DNA of 64,000 nucleotides from the NCBI GenBank assembly GCA_036936605.1, contig JAUPFV010000005.1, positions 235,629,770-235,693,769 on the forward strand, given 5' to 3'. This DNA is from Limnanthes douglasii subsp. nivea (Eukaryota; Streptophyta; Magnoliopsida; Brassicales; Limnanthaceae). Position 1 is the stretch's first letter. Every line of letters starts with the position of its first letter. Positions 19,823-33,100 of this stretch are shown one piece after another. The position numbers were made by a program, and so were the translations under genes. The notes below the pieces were generated by a model. The model had not been told where the DNA came from and did no database searches. It saw only the letters and a list, made by a program, of their open reading frames with translations.

Positions 19823-20114
19823 TGATAAGGAAATTGAATATTAAGGATCAAAATGTAATAAATGAAAACTTGTATAATCAGTTATATAGTTTTGGGAGAA
19901 ATTTAAGATTTTATATAAAGTTGAAGGACTAGTATACAATTAGAAATTTTGAATAATTAATTCTGTTACATCTAAGTATTGGTGCCTCTATATAAAGACC
20001 ACGGCTAAGCTTAATACACTATCTGGATTTTTTGGTAGAACTGTTTGCTTATTTTTCACTTTATCTCTATAAAAACTTTACATCATTACTTCTCTCTTAG
20101 ATTGAATTTTATCA
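19823..20114 (+). repeat. 3' LTR of gypsy 1
   Basis: Starts TGATAAGG right after a polypurine tract and ends ...TTTTATCA. Contains TATATAAAG near 19989. Its last 100 bp match 15672-15783; the upstream part does not, because the 5' LTR is truncated on its left side. Confidence 0.65.
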
Positions 20115-21833
20115 ACGCCAGTATTTATACTATATATTATATGAGGGTCTTTTAATTATTCACTGGTCTGATATATTTATATTATATTATATTTAATTAA
20201 TTGGACTTATGATTACAATAATTTGGATACTCTAAAACTCATAAGATGAAACATTCTAATTCAGGATATCCTTACAATCTTCCACTTGGATCATGACATG
20301 AAATGAAATGCGCCTATCAAATTATGTAATTATTAAATATTGTTTTACATGTAATCACACATGTCTTATCATTTTATATGATTTCTAACAAAAAAAACTA
20401 AGAAGGTGTTACTATGATTATCAATACGTAACCGTTTTTTATCACATTCCCAATTGTCACCAATATGAAATTTGACTTCTCATAGAGTGCATCATGAAAA
20501 TGACAAGTAACTTTAATCACTCCATATCGATTTCCAACTTGCACAGTATATTGAATGAAGATCGTTAATTTGTGCATAATTTATAAGAGATATAAAACTA
20601 ATTTAAGTATTGTATTATCTTGAGTTAATCGTGTACAAACTCAAGTTAAACATAATACAACCTGAACTTAAACTAAATACTAAATTACAGTCAAACTCCC
20701 ATCGAATTTGAATATCATTTAGACTAAATCACATAAATTTTGTGTTATCAAATACTTTGGGAATCAAAATGTTATTACAAGGAGAAATGAAATGGGAAAA
20801 TGAATCTTTATACTTTCCTATGATCTTAATTGAATGATGTAGTGCGTCCTTACTTGCTTTATTCTCATTTCTTTGACTATAAGTAACTAAACACCCTTTC
20901 TTTATTAGATGATGTTAAGTATTCTATAAATTTTATTCTCATAAAATACGTAGGTGTAAATCACACAATATGATCTAGTATCCACTTAACCCATAAATCC
21001 ATGACACTTATTGATCTCCTCAATTATCTAACTATTTATATATATATATGTTGTTTTCTCACTAGATATTGGATGACATATGTCCTATTATACAATAGTT
21101 CATCCATGGAGTACTTAAGTATTTACTTAAAATTATTATAATGAATGTTATATCTTATTTTGAACTATTATGAGCATACATCAAGATTTTAATTGCCAAA
21201 ACATATGTAATATTTTTGTATCTTCTAAAATTTTAAACTAGTCTTGAGATGTTTCCAACTCTGAAATTGAATTCACTCCCCATTGAACTTGTGAAGTTTA
21301 TAATACTTTACTAGGTTAATCTCAAAACCAAAAAAGATTACAACTTAGATTATGAAATTATTAATGAGACACTTAAATTGAAATATCATATATGAATTTC
21401 TTATTGTCGGAGACTGTTGACTTTATGAAATATGATATGATTGTTATAAACTTGTTAGTATTCATGTGGACCGGTTAAATTTTCTAACCTATCATACAAA
21501 ATTTATATATCTATTGAGTTGTAGCATATATATATATATATGAAGTTTTTTTAATGTTACATCTTGAAAGACATCATCTTAATATTTATTTCATGAATCT
21601 TAATGATGAAGTGTGTAAGTTGTATTATGATTGTCTTCAAAGAATCATTTTTGACATAATTAGTTTTTTAAAAAAGGTCAATATTTTCTTATTAAATGAA
21701 ACCTATTTGGTGTAAGACCTTATATATATCTTATCATATTACATTTGACTTAATCATGGTTCACATATGATACAACTAGTTATTTTGTTTAGATAACAGA
21801 TAAGAACTTAACTTGAGTTATCTTACATCAATG
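20115..21833. other. Gene-free AT-rich spacer
   Basis: About 1.7 kb without a coding frame or repeat I can identify. Texture is that of decayed retroelement sequence. Confidence 0.45.
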
Positions 21834-21838
21834 TATAT

Positions 21839-22219
21839 TGGTGAGGATTATTTTAGACTGAGGGTAATTTTGTCAAATGATTTGTGGTATTTTTAGGGTA
21901 TTAAATGTTTGGGTGTTTTGTAGTGAGAGATTTAAGCTGTCTGGTTGTATTAAATGTTCATCACCCTCATTAATGAAAGTGGTTTGGAATTTATACCCTT
22001 AACTATGGGCCATATGGGCTTTCGGGTCAAACTTATGAAATCGGGTCGAGTTAAAAAACTCATTAGTTTATAAAGTGGATTAGCAATTAGCTTAGTCAAA
22101 AGGTGTTTAGTGTTCTTAATACTTTTGTCATGTCCGGATATTTTAGTGGGTAATTATCGTCCGGATTACCCCTATCTGGTTTTCTTAGTGGGTGGTGGTG
22201 AATAATTCCTGATTCATCA
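21839..22219 (-). mobile_element. Solo LTR of the Tat-type gypsy family
   Basis: A 381-bp LTR running TGGTGAGG...TTCATCA on the plus strand, flanked by exact 5-bp duplications TATAT (21834-21838, 22220-22224). The interior matches the LTR at 61709-62069 ('catcaccctcattaatgaaa' against 'gatcaccttcattaatgaga'; 'aaaggtgtt' near both ends) and, inverted, the LTR at 34139-34491. No internal element DNA remains, as after recombination between two LTRs. Confidence 0.88.
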
Positions 22220-22224
22220 TATAT

Positions 22225-24598
22225 TATCTCATTTATCTCTATTTGTTTTTATCTTTGTAAGCGAATACAATAACTTTAGTTTGCACAGTTTCTTAAGGAT
22301 CTTAAGTTTGTTCTTCATGAAAAATATTCAAGTATTTTTTTTTACGTGGATCTTTAAACATCAATTTCTAGAGGAATTAACCATGCTTACAATTATATGA
22401 TGATCGATTATGAAAGATAAAATCCTTATCATTTGAATATGAATGAATCATTTATGATTCTTCCCATAATTAAAATTATTCACTAATTATTTTCCCCTAA
22501 ACTCAATATCCTCAAAATTTTAATATGTACTTTATCCTCCTTAGTGTAGTCCTCTTATCATTTGCTCAAATTTAAGAGTAAAAGGAGATGATCGTCCAAC
22601 TCTACAATCTTACAGATGTTCTGACATTCCTAATAAACGAACATATCGTATTCCATTCTAATCTAAACAATTTTTAAATATGGTTACCTAAAGGTATAAC
22701 TACAATCTAAACTTAACAAATTTAATCTTAATCATCGCATGAATAATATAAATAACTGAATTTACTACTATTTCTTTAAAAAAATATAGTGTTAGCTCTA
22801 TATCATATTTTGAAGATTATTAAGACCTTCTTGTGGGCGGTATAGGGTCACATGACAAACTTTAACGTGACTAATCTATAATGAAATACATTTGTGCATA
22901 AGTAGGCAGTGTTTGAGTGTAACAACGACATCATGCAATAATATGCTTACCCTCAGTCAAATATGTGCATAGGCTTCTTGTGGATCAACCTACACACACA
23001 ACTACTGGTCATTCATAAACATTTTCCTATAAGGCTTGTACAAACAAAGACCACTCAAGTAGAATGATAGTTTTCCCTAAAGTTACAAAGTAAGGGTATA
23101 TAAAGTGTTATGTGCAAATCATGCTAGACAATAACCGTTCTAAATTAAAAGACCTTTTGTTTTATATTTTATTACATTGTGAATATTCAGAATAGTCTTT
23201 GGGGTCTAAAATATCTCTTCAATTGTCCAAATATCTTAAAAGTACTGAATACCATTTAAAATATGAAAATCAAAACAAACAATCTTTGGGTATGTAGGTC
23301 ATCACCATATATATCATATAGTCCAAATGGTCAACGACAATAAATCATCACTCGCATCCTTAAAGCTATACATTCATATTATTGCTTTCTTACTTAATCT
23401 ACATATAATAGGTAAACATAATTATACATCCCCTAAAAATTTAACACAATCTATACTGAATCATACCTAAAGCATGCAACACTGTTAAAAAAGGTTTATC
23501 AAAACTAACATATTACATATACTAAAATTCTAGGACTAAATGACTCACTTATTCAAAACATAATTGAACTATCATGTAGATCTCTGGATTATAAAAGGGA
23601 ATAAAAAATCATATGATTATGATAATCGAACATAAAGTTAAGGCATTAGGATGTCAGACACCCTCGCTACAGGTTAGCCTCTGTATGGTTGTTGTTGCCA
23701 TCATGCAGCTGCATCACTGCCATACACATGTATGCAGTGGTGTTGCAACATGTAGTTGTTTTTGTACATGTAGTTGTTGTTGTAGCACAAATCCTTTATT
23801 ACAACAATCTTTTTATTTATAGGATCGAAACCCCTTTTTCATAAGTTAGAGTGTTTTTGTAATTCCAACAAAAATCAAGGTCCTAAATTATTTAATAGTA
23901 TCATGATATAATATAAACATATATTAAGAACATAAATCTAAACTTAGAACATGTATTTCTTTTTTAATCAATCAGATTCTTAATCTATCACATCAAAATA
24001 AATCATGAAGTGTTTTAATTTCTTTCCAAAATTTAGAATATTTCTCCCGAATATATTTCTGAAAAAATAAACATATAGTTAAATAATATGCATAATCGTC
24101 ATATGTGTGGCTTTAATACCAAATCTATGATCGAAATAGTTATCTAAATATACAACCATGATGTTGAATATTGGTTATAAATATATGATTAAATACACTA
24201 TAAGAATCATACATACATACATGTATCTATTGTTCTTACACTGAAACGATAGTGGAAAAGAAATCTAATAATCAATGTGAATGACTGTAATAGGATAATA
24301 GACGTTGTATTTTATAGAGTAAAATCAGACAGTTGTGATTTTTCGATGTGCGAGCAACCATTAGTACATTTTCTGTAGGACATAAACTGATGACTCTATA
24401 TGAACAATGATGATTCACACTTAAAGTATAAGAAACAAAGAGATATAGATGACGAAAACCCATGCCTTTGTATAGATGGTGATGATTTGATATTAAAATA
24501 TTAGAGAGAGGCATAGAGAGATTATGAATGATGATACATATAATTTTATTGAATATAATAAATTAATTATTTACCATCCTTATTATTAGTTCAATACT
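22225..24598. other. Gene-free AT-rich spacer
   Basis: No gene recognised. A 69-codon Cys/His-rich frame at 23613-23822 arises from TGTTGT-type low-complexity sequence and is not considered a gene. Confidence 0.45.
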
Positions 24599-25538
24599 TG
24601 TTGGAAATTTGATTAAATAAAGTGATTGATTTTGATCTGAAGACGAGTTATGATTTAGAAACAATAAGTAAAATAATAAGAAGGTTAAATAGACTTCCAG
24701 AATAAGAAGGCTTAAGAAAAATGGTGAAAAATAGTTTGCGAGAACGACAAACAGAGTTAGTTGCACAAACTAGACAACACAAAATTGTAATATGAAATTA
24801 TAGCTCTTCGTCACGACAACCATTTGATTGGAAGCGGTGAACTTGTTTAAGCCAACCCATTAGATAGGTACGTGTATGATGCAAACTTGTTGCGTGAATT
24901 CATGTCGTTCCGACAAAAAGTGATGGTCACAAAAACCTTTGGGTTTTAGACTTTCTAGGAAAATTTCGTGAAAGTTAAATTTAAACTTTTTCACGATCAA
25001 AATAATGCTTGCCACGACAATGTAGCTAAAAAATATTTATAGAAAACCGTCTTATGATTGCGCCAAGATTTTATGTGGTCACAATGTTCTATAACGTATG
25101 TGACTTTTAGAAAAGTTATATTTTCCCAAAAAACTACTTCTCCAAAAGGTATGACTTTACCTTAGGTTATATGAAAATATATAACTTTCAATAAGCGCTT
25201 ATATTTCCTATAAATATGTAAAAGTTTCAAGAGAAACAATAAAACATTTACGAATTCTCCCAAATTTCTCTTGAAATCACATCTTTCTCATATATCAATT
25301 TTTTTATATTTGATATTAGAATTCTACTTACTTGTATCTAACTATATAAATCTTGTTATATTCCAAAATAACTTTCATTTGAGGATAAAATAAATTGAGT
25401 GATCTGCATAATTGTTTTTGGAAAATGTATCTAATATGTGTTTCAAACTTTCATATTTTTGGGCGAATTTCCAACGAAAAGTTTATCATCAATGTTTGTA
25501 AGTTTATTGTTTCTGAATCTATTTTCTGACAATAAAAA
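24599..25538 (+). repeat. 5' LTR of the copia element
   Basis: About 940 bp from TGTTGG to just before the primer-site-like sequence. The first 32 bp match the surviving start of the 3' LTR at 29744-29775. The right boundary is an estimate. Confidence 0.6.
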
Positions 25539-25689
25539 TAATTAGTATCATAGTAGTGGAAACAACTATGGCTACCATCAAGGTGATGAGCCAATACCTT
25601 ATTTGGACCATTTTGATGATTCAAAGTTTACATAAATACTTTTCCAGATCATTTATATGATCTTTACACAAGCGAGCTTTCAAAATTGA

Positions 25690-26340
25690 TGATAGGGAAT
25701 GAATTTGAGGAAAAGTATAAAACCAAAAACAAAAGTACAAATAAGTCATTAAATATCAATATTTTAATTTAAAATTTGTTGATATAAAAACACTTCTCCC
25801 TAAAATTCATGAGTTATAACCATAGTTAATAAATTTGTGTTCGTCAAAGTAGTACTTTCATAAATACTTCTAGTAGGAGAAATCATAGCAAAGTTGCCTC
25901 CATCTTGGGAAACATATCAGAAGATAATACTTCATAAATATAATGAGTATACTTTAGAATAAATCCAAATGCACTTAAGGATTGAGAAAAAAATCGTATA
26001 ATCAAGATGCAAATGAAAAATTCAATGTGAGACCTTCTAGGAGTGTGAATACAATATAACTAGGACCCAAAAGATAAAAAAATTGGGCATAAAACATTTG
26101 GTAACAAGCTTTTTAGAATATGGAGGGAAATTTCTTAATGTGTAGAAAATCAGGTTATTCACTCAAAGTTGCAACCTTAAGGAAAATAATAAAAGCACAA
26201 ATTATATGGAGTAAGATATTATTTTAATGATGATGGAGTTCAATGTCACTGAATACAAAACTTTTGGTTGGTGGTACGATACATGCACATTCGTTCATGT
26301 CTCCTATAATAAATATTTTTCAAGATAATGGAAGAAAGTA
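25690..26340 (+). pseudogene. Copia gag/protease remnant
   Basis: An eroded zinc-knuckle-like segment (FLMCRKSGYSLKVATLRK, near 26130) is followed by WWYDTCTFVHV (near 26260), corresponding to the copia protease start 'WW.DSGAT.H' with the active-site DSG changed to DTC. Stops in all frames. Confidence 0.55.
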
Positions 26341-26639
26341 ATAGCAAAAAAATATGGAAATGGAAAACACAAATAAAACCAAAACGGAAGGACGTAAAAA
26401 AGTAGAGTTAGTATATACCAGCGGTAAAACGAAAACTCTTACAGATATATTATGTGTACTAAAGCTGAAGAAATTTTTTATTTGCTTATATATTAGCTAA
26501 AAAATGAATTTGGTATGTATACAAATATGGAAACCTTGTTTTGTCCAAAGGTGAAACTATCATAGGGAATGGATACTTTTATAACAACAAGGGTAGACTA
26601 TTTACTCATGATGATATTATTAGTGAAGTGAAGAATTTT

Positions 26640-27420
26640 AGTTACTCTTGATCTCGTAATGATTATTTTTATGGTATTATAAACTTTCTCATATTGGACA
26701 TATCACGATAAACAAAATTTGTAAAACTGGACTTATAAAATGCAATACAATGTCGTATGAAAAATATGGATTGTGTGTGAAATCTAAACTGATTAAAAAG
26801 ACTTACAAATCCGTAGAAAAATGCACAAAATTGGTAGACTTAATATATACTAATATATGTGAGTTAAACAGTATCTTGACGCGTGCGAGGTAAGAAATAT
26901 TTTATAACTTTCATTGATGACTATTCTAGATTTACTTATGTATATTTTCTTAAAAATATGGATTAAGCCTCTAGAATATTTTAGATATTTAATGCAAATG
27001 TAGAAAATAAATTAGACACTAAGATTAAAATCTTGCATACTGATAAAGGTGTGGAAGATTTCTCATAAGAGTTCTCTAGTTTTTTTAACAATATGAGATA
27101 AATCATCAATGTTTGACATCTTGTACACCGTTACAAAATGGATTGGTTGAGCAAAAAATAGAAATTTACTTGATATGGCCAATATCATGCTAGTTAATTT
27201 TAAGTTTCTTATTAATTTATGGGGTGAAGTTGTTTTAACTGCATGTCATATAGTTAATCTTATTTCACTTAAAAAACTGGAATATCTCCATATAACTTAT
27301 GGAAAGGGAAAACCCAAATATTGAATATTCCAAAGTGTGGGGGTGTTTGTAATTTTACAAAAATGTTGATCTAAGAAGAATAAAATTAGGTCTAAAGCTA
27401 TCAGATGCGATTTATTGAGT
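26640..27420 (+). pseudogene. Copia integrase remnant
   Basis: FIDDYSRFTYVYFLKN (near 26910) and KILHTDKGVEDFS (near 27030) mark the integrase core with the first two acidic residues; the following 'LVHRYKM' corresponds to the target-side block. Interrupted by several stops. Confidence 0.65.
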
Positions 27421-27689
27421 ATGCAGCCAATATCAAGGCTTATAGGCTATTAAAATTGGAATTTAATATTGTGTGTTAATTAAGAGAAGTGAAGTTTTTT
27501 TAGTCAAGTTATTTAACAATAAAATAACGCATACCACAGCAGAAAATATTGTAAGAGCTTCATAAGAAGAACCTTTGGTTAAAAATGAACCACGTGAACC
27601 TCGTAAAAGATTATGGGAAAATAGACCTGAAGGTTCCAGGAAACCAATGAGTTAGATTCTCAACGGATTTTGTTCTGTTTAGTAGAAGA

Positions 27690-28370
27690 CGATGCCAAAT
27701 CTTAAAATGAAGATATTTGCATTTTGGAAAAATGCCATAAATGATGAAATTGATTCAATAATATCAAATCACACTTGTGAATTTTTCAGTTCACCTTTGG
27801 GTTCAATACATACTGCTTGTAAGTGGGTGTTTACAAAAAAATACCCCACATATGAAACAATTCAAGCCTTTAAGTAAATATTGGTAGATAAGGGTTTAAG
27901 GTAAAAATAAGGAATAGATTACTTTGGCATATATGCTCCACTTGTGAGAACCGTAAGCATTATAATACTTTCTGAAATGACATTTGTATATTATTTCAAG
28001 ATTCACCAAATGGATGTGAAAACGGTTTTCTTAAATAAAGATCTTGAGGAGGAGATTCATATGGAACATACCGAAGGTTTTGTACTTCTTGGAAATGAGT
28101 CTAAGGTATATAGTCATGTTAAGTCCTTATATGGTCTTAATCAAGCACCTAAAAATGGTATAAAAAGTTTAATCATGCAATTTTATCTAATGGAATTAAA
28201 CATAACATGAATGATATATACATTAAAGTTCATGGTGACATAATGGTCATAGTATGTCGATACATAGATGATTTTCTCATATTAAATAATGACGTAAATG
28301 GGATTATTGAAACAAATAAGTTTATGTCATTTACTTTTAAGATAAATTATTCTAAAAAAGGTTGATAATA
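27690..28370 (+). pseudogene. Copia reverse transcriptase remnant (RVT_2)
   Basis: CKWVFTKK, QMDVKTVFLNKDLEEEIHME and KSLYGLNQAPK are the diagnostic copia RT blocks. The Y-x-D-D-like box appears as CRYIDDFLIL (near 28255). Frames change between the blocks. Confidence 0.78.
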
Positions 28371-28589
28371 TCTTAGGAATAAATATGTTTGAAAATAGTG
28401 GGGTTATGCCCTAAGTCAACCCTATTATATTGAGAAAGTGTGATAAGTTCAAACATATGATATTCAAAAAATCCCATACACCATTTTATATGAGTTTGAA
28501 ACTTGAAAATAATAACGGACGAGTGTTGGCTAAATTAGAATACGCAAGTGCAGTATGAAGTTTAATATATATAATATTGTGAACTATGG

Positions 28590-29300
28590 CGGATATCTCA
28601 TTTGTGGTAAGTAAATTTACATGTAATCCAAATATAGGAACATTGGAACGAAATTGGAATGGTTTTAGGGTACTTTAAAAAACCAAAAACACGTGTCTCA
28701 AATATTCTAATTTTTCTCAGGATATTTGAGGGATATATGTATGCAAGTTGGAGCACTAGCTTAGCTGATAACAAATCAACTATAGTGTGTGTGATCAATT
28801 TTGCAGGTGGTGATATTTCTTGGGTATTAGATACAAAGAATATGTATATCCCATTCGATTATGAACTTTGAGTTTATAATATTAGTCGTAATAGTAAAAA
28901 ATTATAAATGGTCAAGAGATCTCTTGTTGGAGATATCATTCACCTCTAAGGAATATATTATAATCAAAATACATTGTGATAGTCAAGCAAATTTAGGTCG
29001 AGCCTCAAGCGGCATATACGTTGGGAAATCTATGCATGTAAGTCTAAAACATGAGTACGTTAGACAACTAATTCAAAGTAGAATTATATCAGCCTCATAC
29101 GTGCGCGCGTGTGAGAACCCAAAAAATATGATTACCAAACTATTAGCTCAAGAATTAGTAAACTCTATATCTAGAGGAATGAGACTGAAACACTTAAAAA
29201 ATATTTCACAAATAATTGCAACCCAATTCGATATAGATAACCTAGACATTGAATTTCCAATGGGTAACAACAAGTTATTTGTCAAATGTTCAACATATAT
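28590..29300 (+). pseudogene. Copia RNase H remnant
   Basis: YMYASWSTSLADNKST and later SFTSKEYIIIKIHCDSQANL, KHEYVRQLI and MRLKHL correspond to the RNase H and C-terminal blocks of copia polyproteins ('CDN..A', 'KHI..R', 'D.LTK'). Confidence 0.7.
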
Positions 29301-29775
29301 ATAAAATAGAGTTTCATTTGTTATGGGTGTGTTATATGTCGGTCGTTATCATGGATGGATAAGTGTAAATGAACCTTTAATACAATTTGGTCTATGTGTG
29401 ACATGCCTTTCTAAAGATAACAAAAAAATTGTAAGAATCGTACTTATAAGAATCTAGGGATGATGTCACCTCGCATGAGAATGATCTCCTCGCAATGTGT
29501 GGTTCTTGAGATAGATTGACAACACTGCTATAGTAGTGTTAAACGAACAGTGAACACATAAACGATATGATAATTGTTGTGTAAGATCGTCAGTTAGGTT
29601 TGAATTTACAACTATCATTGTTTTTCGATATAGTTTTATTGTCTTTACACCAAGATAAATCTCAAATTGAAAGATATTTTTGTTTATGCGTTAAAATTGT
29701 CTTAACGAGGAGATAAGGTATTTTGTTTAATCAAGTGGAGGATTGTTGTAAATTTTGATTAAATGAAGTGATCGA

Positions 29776-30199
29776 TGGCGAGTATGAACCATCAGATCGG
29801 ATATGAACGGACGAGATCATGTTTAAAAAAATTAGACTCGAAATAGACCGGATCAGATTCAGACTCAAAATATCAAAAGTACGAGCTCAGACACAAACGA
29901 CTTATCATCCCATGTACAGCTCTAACTCGTAACAAATTTATCAACTAAATATTCAAATTTAGTAGGAGATCTTTAAATTTACAAACAAGCTTATAAACTA
30001 ATAACAAATATATAAATTCATTCATCTTATTTAATTTAAGTAATTAAATTTAAATTAAAAAAATATCCATAACCAAACTTATGTTTTAATAAACACGCTT
30101 AAAACTATTTATTATTAATAATATCATATAAAAAATTAAATATTCGTATATAATTTTTTTAATATACTCATATCTTTTTATATATTTTTTGTGTGAAAA
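29776..30199. other. Spacer after copia; possible DNA-transposon end
   Basis: AT-rich. The string ACAGCTCTA at 29916-29924 looks like the inverted form of a hAT end (TAGAGCTGT), and the preceding 140 bp has actcg/cggat motifs typical of hAT MITEs, but no matching left end or duplication was found. Confidence 0.3.
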
Positions 30200-33100
30200 A
30201 ACATTAAAAAAATGTGTTCATACAAGTACCTAGGGCATACCCCAAGGATATACAATCGACATAAGAAGGTCGATAGATAGGATTGCTACAACAAACATAA
30301 TAGGAATGCTAGAACAACAAAGGTAAACTAAAATTACTAAAACAACATAACAAGGGCCAATCGAGCCGACAGAGAGAACTCCAAGGAAGTCCTCAGCAAA
30401 GAAATATAAAGAACGAGACCGAGAAGGAGGAGAGGAGACCTACAACTAAAGTAGAAGAATAAATAAATAAATTACAAGTAGTTACATGGGCCAACAAATC
30501 TTGGTACCGTGGAATCTGTACCAATGATCAGAGAAGATTCAGTGAGAAACCAGAGAGGCATTGGCCGAAGGGGAACCAAAAATTATTGAGTTCCTCTCCT
30601 TCCAGACGTGATAAACAACCCCGCCAAAGCAAGAGCGCCAAATGTGACAGTTTCGAGAGTGAGACCAATTTGACGCCTTACAGACCCAAGACTGCCAGCA
30701 CAAAGCAGAAAAAGGGAAATCTAGTTTAGAACTAGCTTAGGTCCATATATACACTGAGTGAAACTACAGTCAAAGAGGAGATGAACAATAGTTTCAGAAG
30801 CAGAGTTGCATAAGACACAATCAGGTAAACCCCAGCTGAGAAGTTTATCTCTGGTATAAAGTTTGCCCAGGATAGCGAGCCATAAGATAAAGGAGTGACG
30901 AGGAATATTGAATTTATTCCATACTAACCCGGCCCACCCCACAATAGGGGTGGGCGTATAAATAACGTTATAGGTATCCTTGATTGTAAAGTTGTTGCAG
31001 CCAGCCTTTGCAATCCAAAAAGGAACATCATGGGAGTTAATGTTAGGAGAGGGAAGGGTGAGGATGAGGCTGTTGATCTCCAGAAGATTAGAATGACTTC
31101 TAGCTTTAGTCGATCCAATGTTTGGAGGCCAATTCTAATTACCATCGTTAATGATATCTGATATCTTGAGGTTTTCCCGAGCCGGGAATCCTTGATGATA
31201 TTGGTACCATAATGCGAAGCTAGTGAGGTAGGGAGGAGCCATGGGTCATACCAGAAGGAAGTACTTGAGCCATTGCCAATAGCCACCCTGTACAAATTAC
31301 TAGCCAACGGGCGAAAACGAAGAATTTTCCTCCATATCCAAGAAGGGAAGGAACCAATAAAAAGATCCCAGAAATTATTATTTTTTATTTTATCAATTTT
31401 TATCCAATCACACGAGAGAGAGTGATTATTATTACTAATAATAGACCATAGATAGTTGAAGACAACCGCCTGATTCCAGATTTCTAGATCCAGGATCCCA
31501 AGGCTGCCCTCTTTTGTGGAAGAGGTGATATTAGACCAGGCAACTTTGGCCCCATGGATTTTCATAACAGAACCCGACCAAAGAAAACGACGAAGGTTCT
31601 GAGTCAACTCTTTAATGATCCTAGATGGGAGAATAAATATGGAGGACCGGTAAACTTGACCAGCAAATAAGACAGATTTGATAAGCTGGAGTATACTCGC
31701 ATAAGACAGTTACTTTGAGGTCCAAGAATCGAACCTGGGTGTAATTTTATGAAGAAGAGGACGACAGTCCGTGTGGGTAAGACGGAGAGTAAGAAGGGGG
31801 ACTCCAAGATATTTTACTGAGAGATAACCTTCCAAATAACCCAAAATAGACAAGAGCTCAGTGCGAAGAAGATTATGTATACCTGACAGAAATATATGAC
31901 TTTTAGAGGAGTTGACTTATAAACCAGAAATATAGTAGAAATTATCGAGAGCCTCTTTGATGAGGAGAAGGGAATTGACATCACCATGACAGAAAATCAT
32001 AAGATCGTTTGCAAAGCAGAGATTTATAATTTTGAGTTTGTGGCACTTCAAGTGAAACCAGAAGTTTTTGTCATTACTCTTCTCTTTAAGGGTAATGGAA
32101 ATGACTTTCATGACAAGGAAAAATAGAAAAGGGGAAAGCGGGTCCCCTTGCCTGAGAACATTTCTACCTTTGAAGTTACCGAAACGATCTTTGTTAATAT
32201 TGATGGAATAAGAGGAGGAGGAGGAGGAGATGTAGTCTATGATCCAAGTGATCATCTTTTCCGGGAAGTTCATCGTCACAAAGATGTCAAGGATGAGATG
32301 CCATAAGACATTATCAAAAGCTTTCATAAGATCAATTTTAAGGGCTACCCTTTTACCTCTACAGTTAGTATGATAGCCTCTTAGAAGTTCTTGGGAAAGA
32401 AGAATATTATCCGAGATATTCCTACCTGAGAGGAAAGCCAATTGGGAATTATCAATCAGATAGGGGAAGGAATCCTTGATTCTATTAGCTAAGATTTTAG
32501 AAATGATCTTGTAGACAACATTACAAAGAGCAATAGGTCTAAAATCTGTAACCACAGAAGGGGAATCCTTTTTGGGAACGAGAGCGATGAAAGTGGACTT
32601 CCAAGAGGAATCAAGAATTTCGGTTTGGAAAAACTTGAGGACACCATTACAGATGTCGTGCCCAATAATATTTCAGGTGGATTTGAAGAAATTGGAATTA
32701 AAACCATCAGGACCTGACGATTTATTACTATCGATACTGAAAAGGGCTAACTTAATCTCCTCGCTAGTGATCTCAAGAATCATTGAGGCCTTGTCAGTAT
32801 CATTGACTTTAGAGGAAAGAAGAGAGGAAACTTGATCCAACCCCGGATAACCAGCAGGATGCCTAGTACCAAGGGAATTCTCGAAGTAACTCACAATGAC
32901 CTTAGAAACACTAGTGGGAGTTGAAACAGTGATACCCTGTTCATTATTAATAGAAATAATTTTGTTCCGGAAAAGATAGGTTTTTATACTGTTGTGGAAA
33001 TATTTTGTGTTTTTATCACCAAGTTTGATTCAGTTTTCTTTAGATTTTTGCTTGAGGAAGGATTCTTCAGCACGACTAAGAAATATGAAATTTGTGGAAG

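Larger units (their letters stand above)
15672..20114 (+). mobile_element. Degenerate Tat-type Ty3/gypsy retrotransposon 1
   Basis: The end of the 5' LTR (15672-15783, 'aagcttaatacaagatctag') matches the end of the 3' LTR (20008-20114), bracketing gag, protease and reverse transcriptase remains on the plus strand. A primer-site-like CACCAAATTGGAGGCCAC follows at about 15781. The polypurine tract TAAGGGGGCTAC precedes the 3' LTR, which starts TGATAAGG at 19823. RNase H and integrase are missing between the RT and the polypurine tract, so there was a large internal deletion. Many stops throughout; non-functional. Confidence 0.75.
24599..29775 (+). mobile_element. Degenerate Ty1/copia retrotransposon
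   Basis: The 5' LTR starts TGTTGGAAATTTGATTAAAT at 24599 and runs to about 25538, followed by a primer-site-like TTAGTATCATAG (compare TGGTATCAGAG of copia). Gag, protease, integrase, RT and RNase H remains follow in copia order. The polypurine tract GTGGAGGATTG precedes the start of a 3' LTR at 29744 (TGTTGTAAATTTTGATTAAA), of which only about 30 bp survive before homology ends. Stops and shifts are everywhere. Confidence 0.78.

Noticed and set aside
23613..23822. 69-codon Cys/His-rich frame as a possible peptide gene
   Set aside because: Produced by low-complexity TGTTGT/TGCA sequence, with no signal peptide pattern, promoter or homologous copy in the window.
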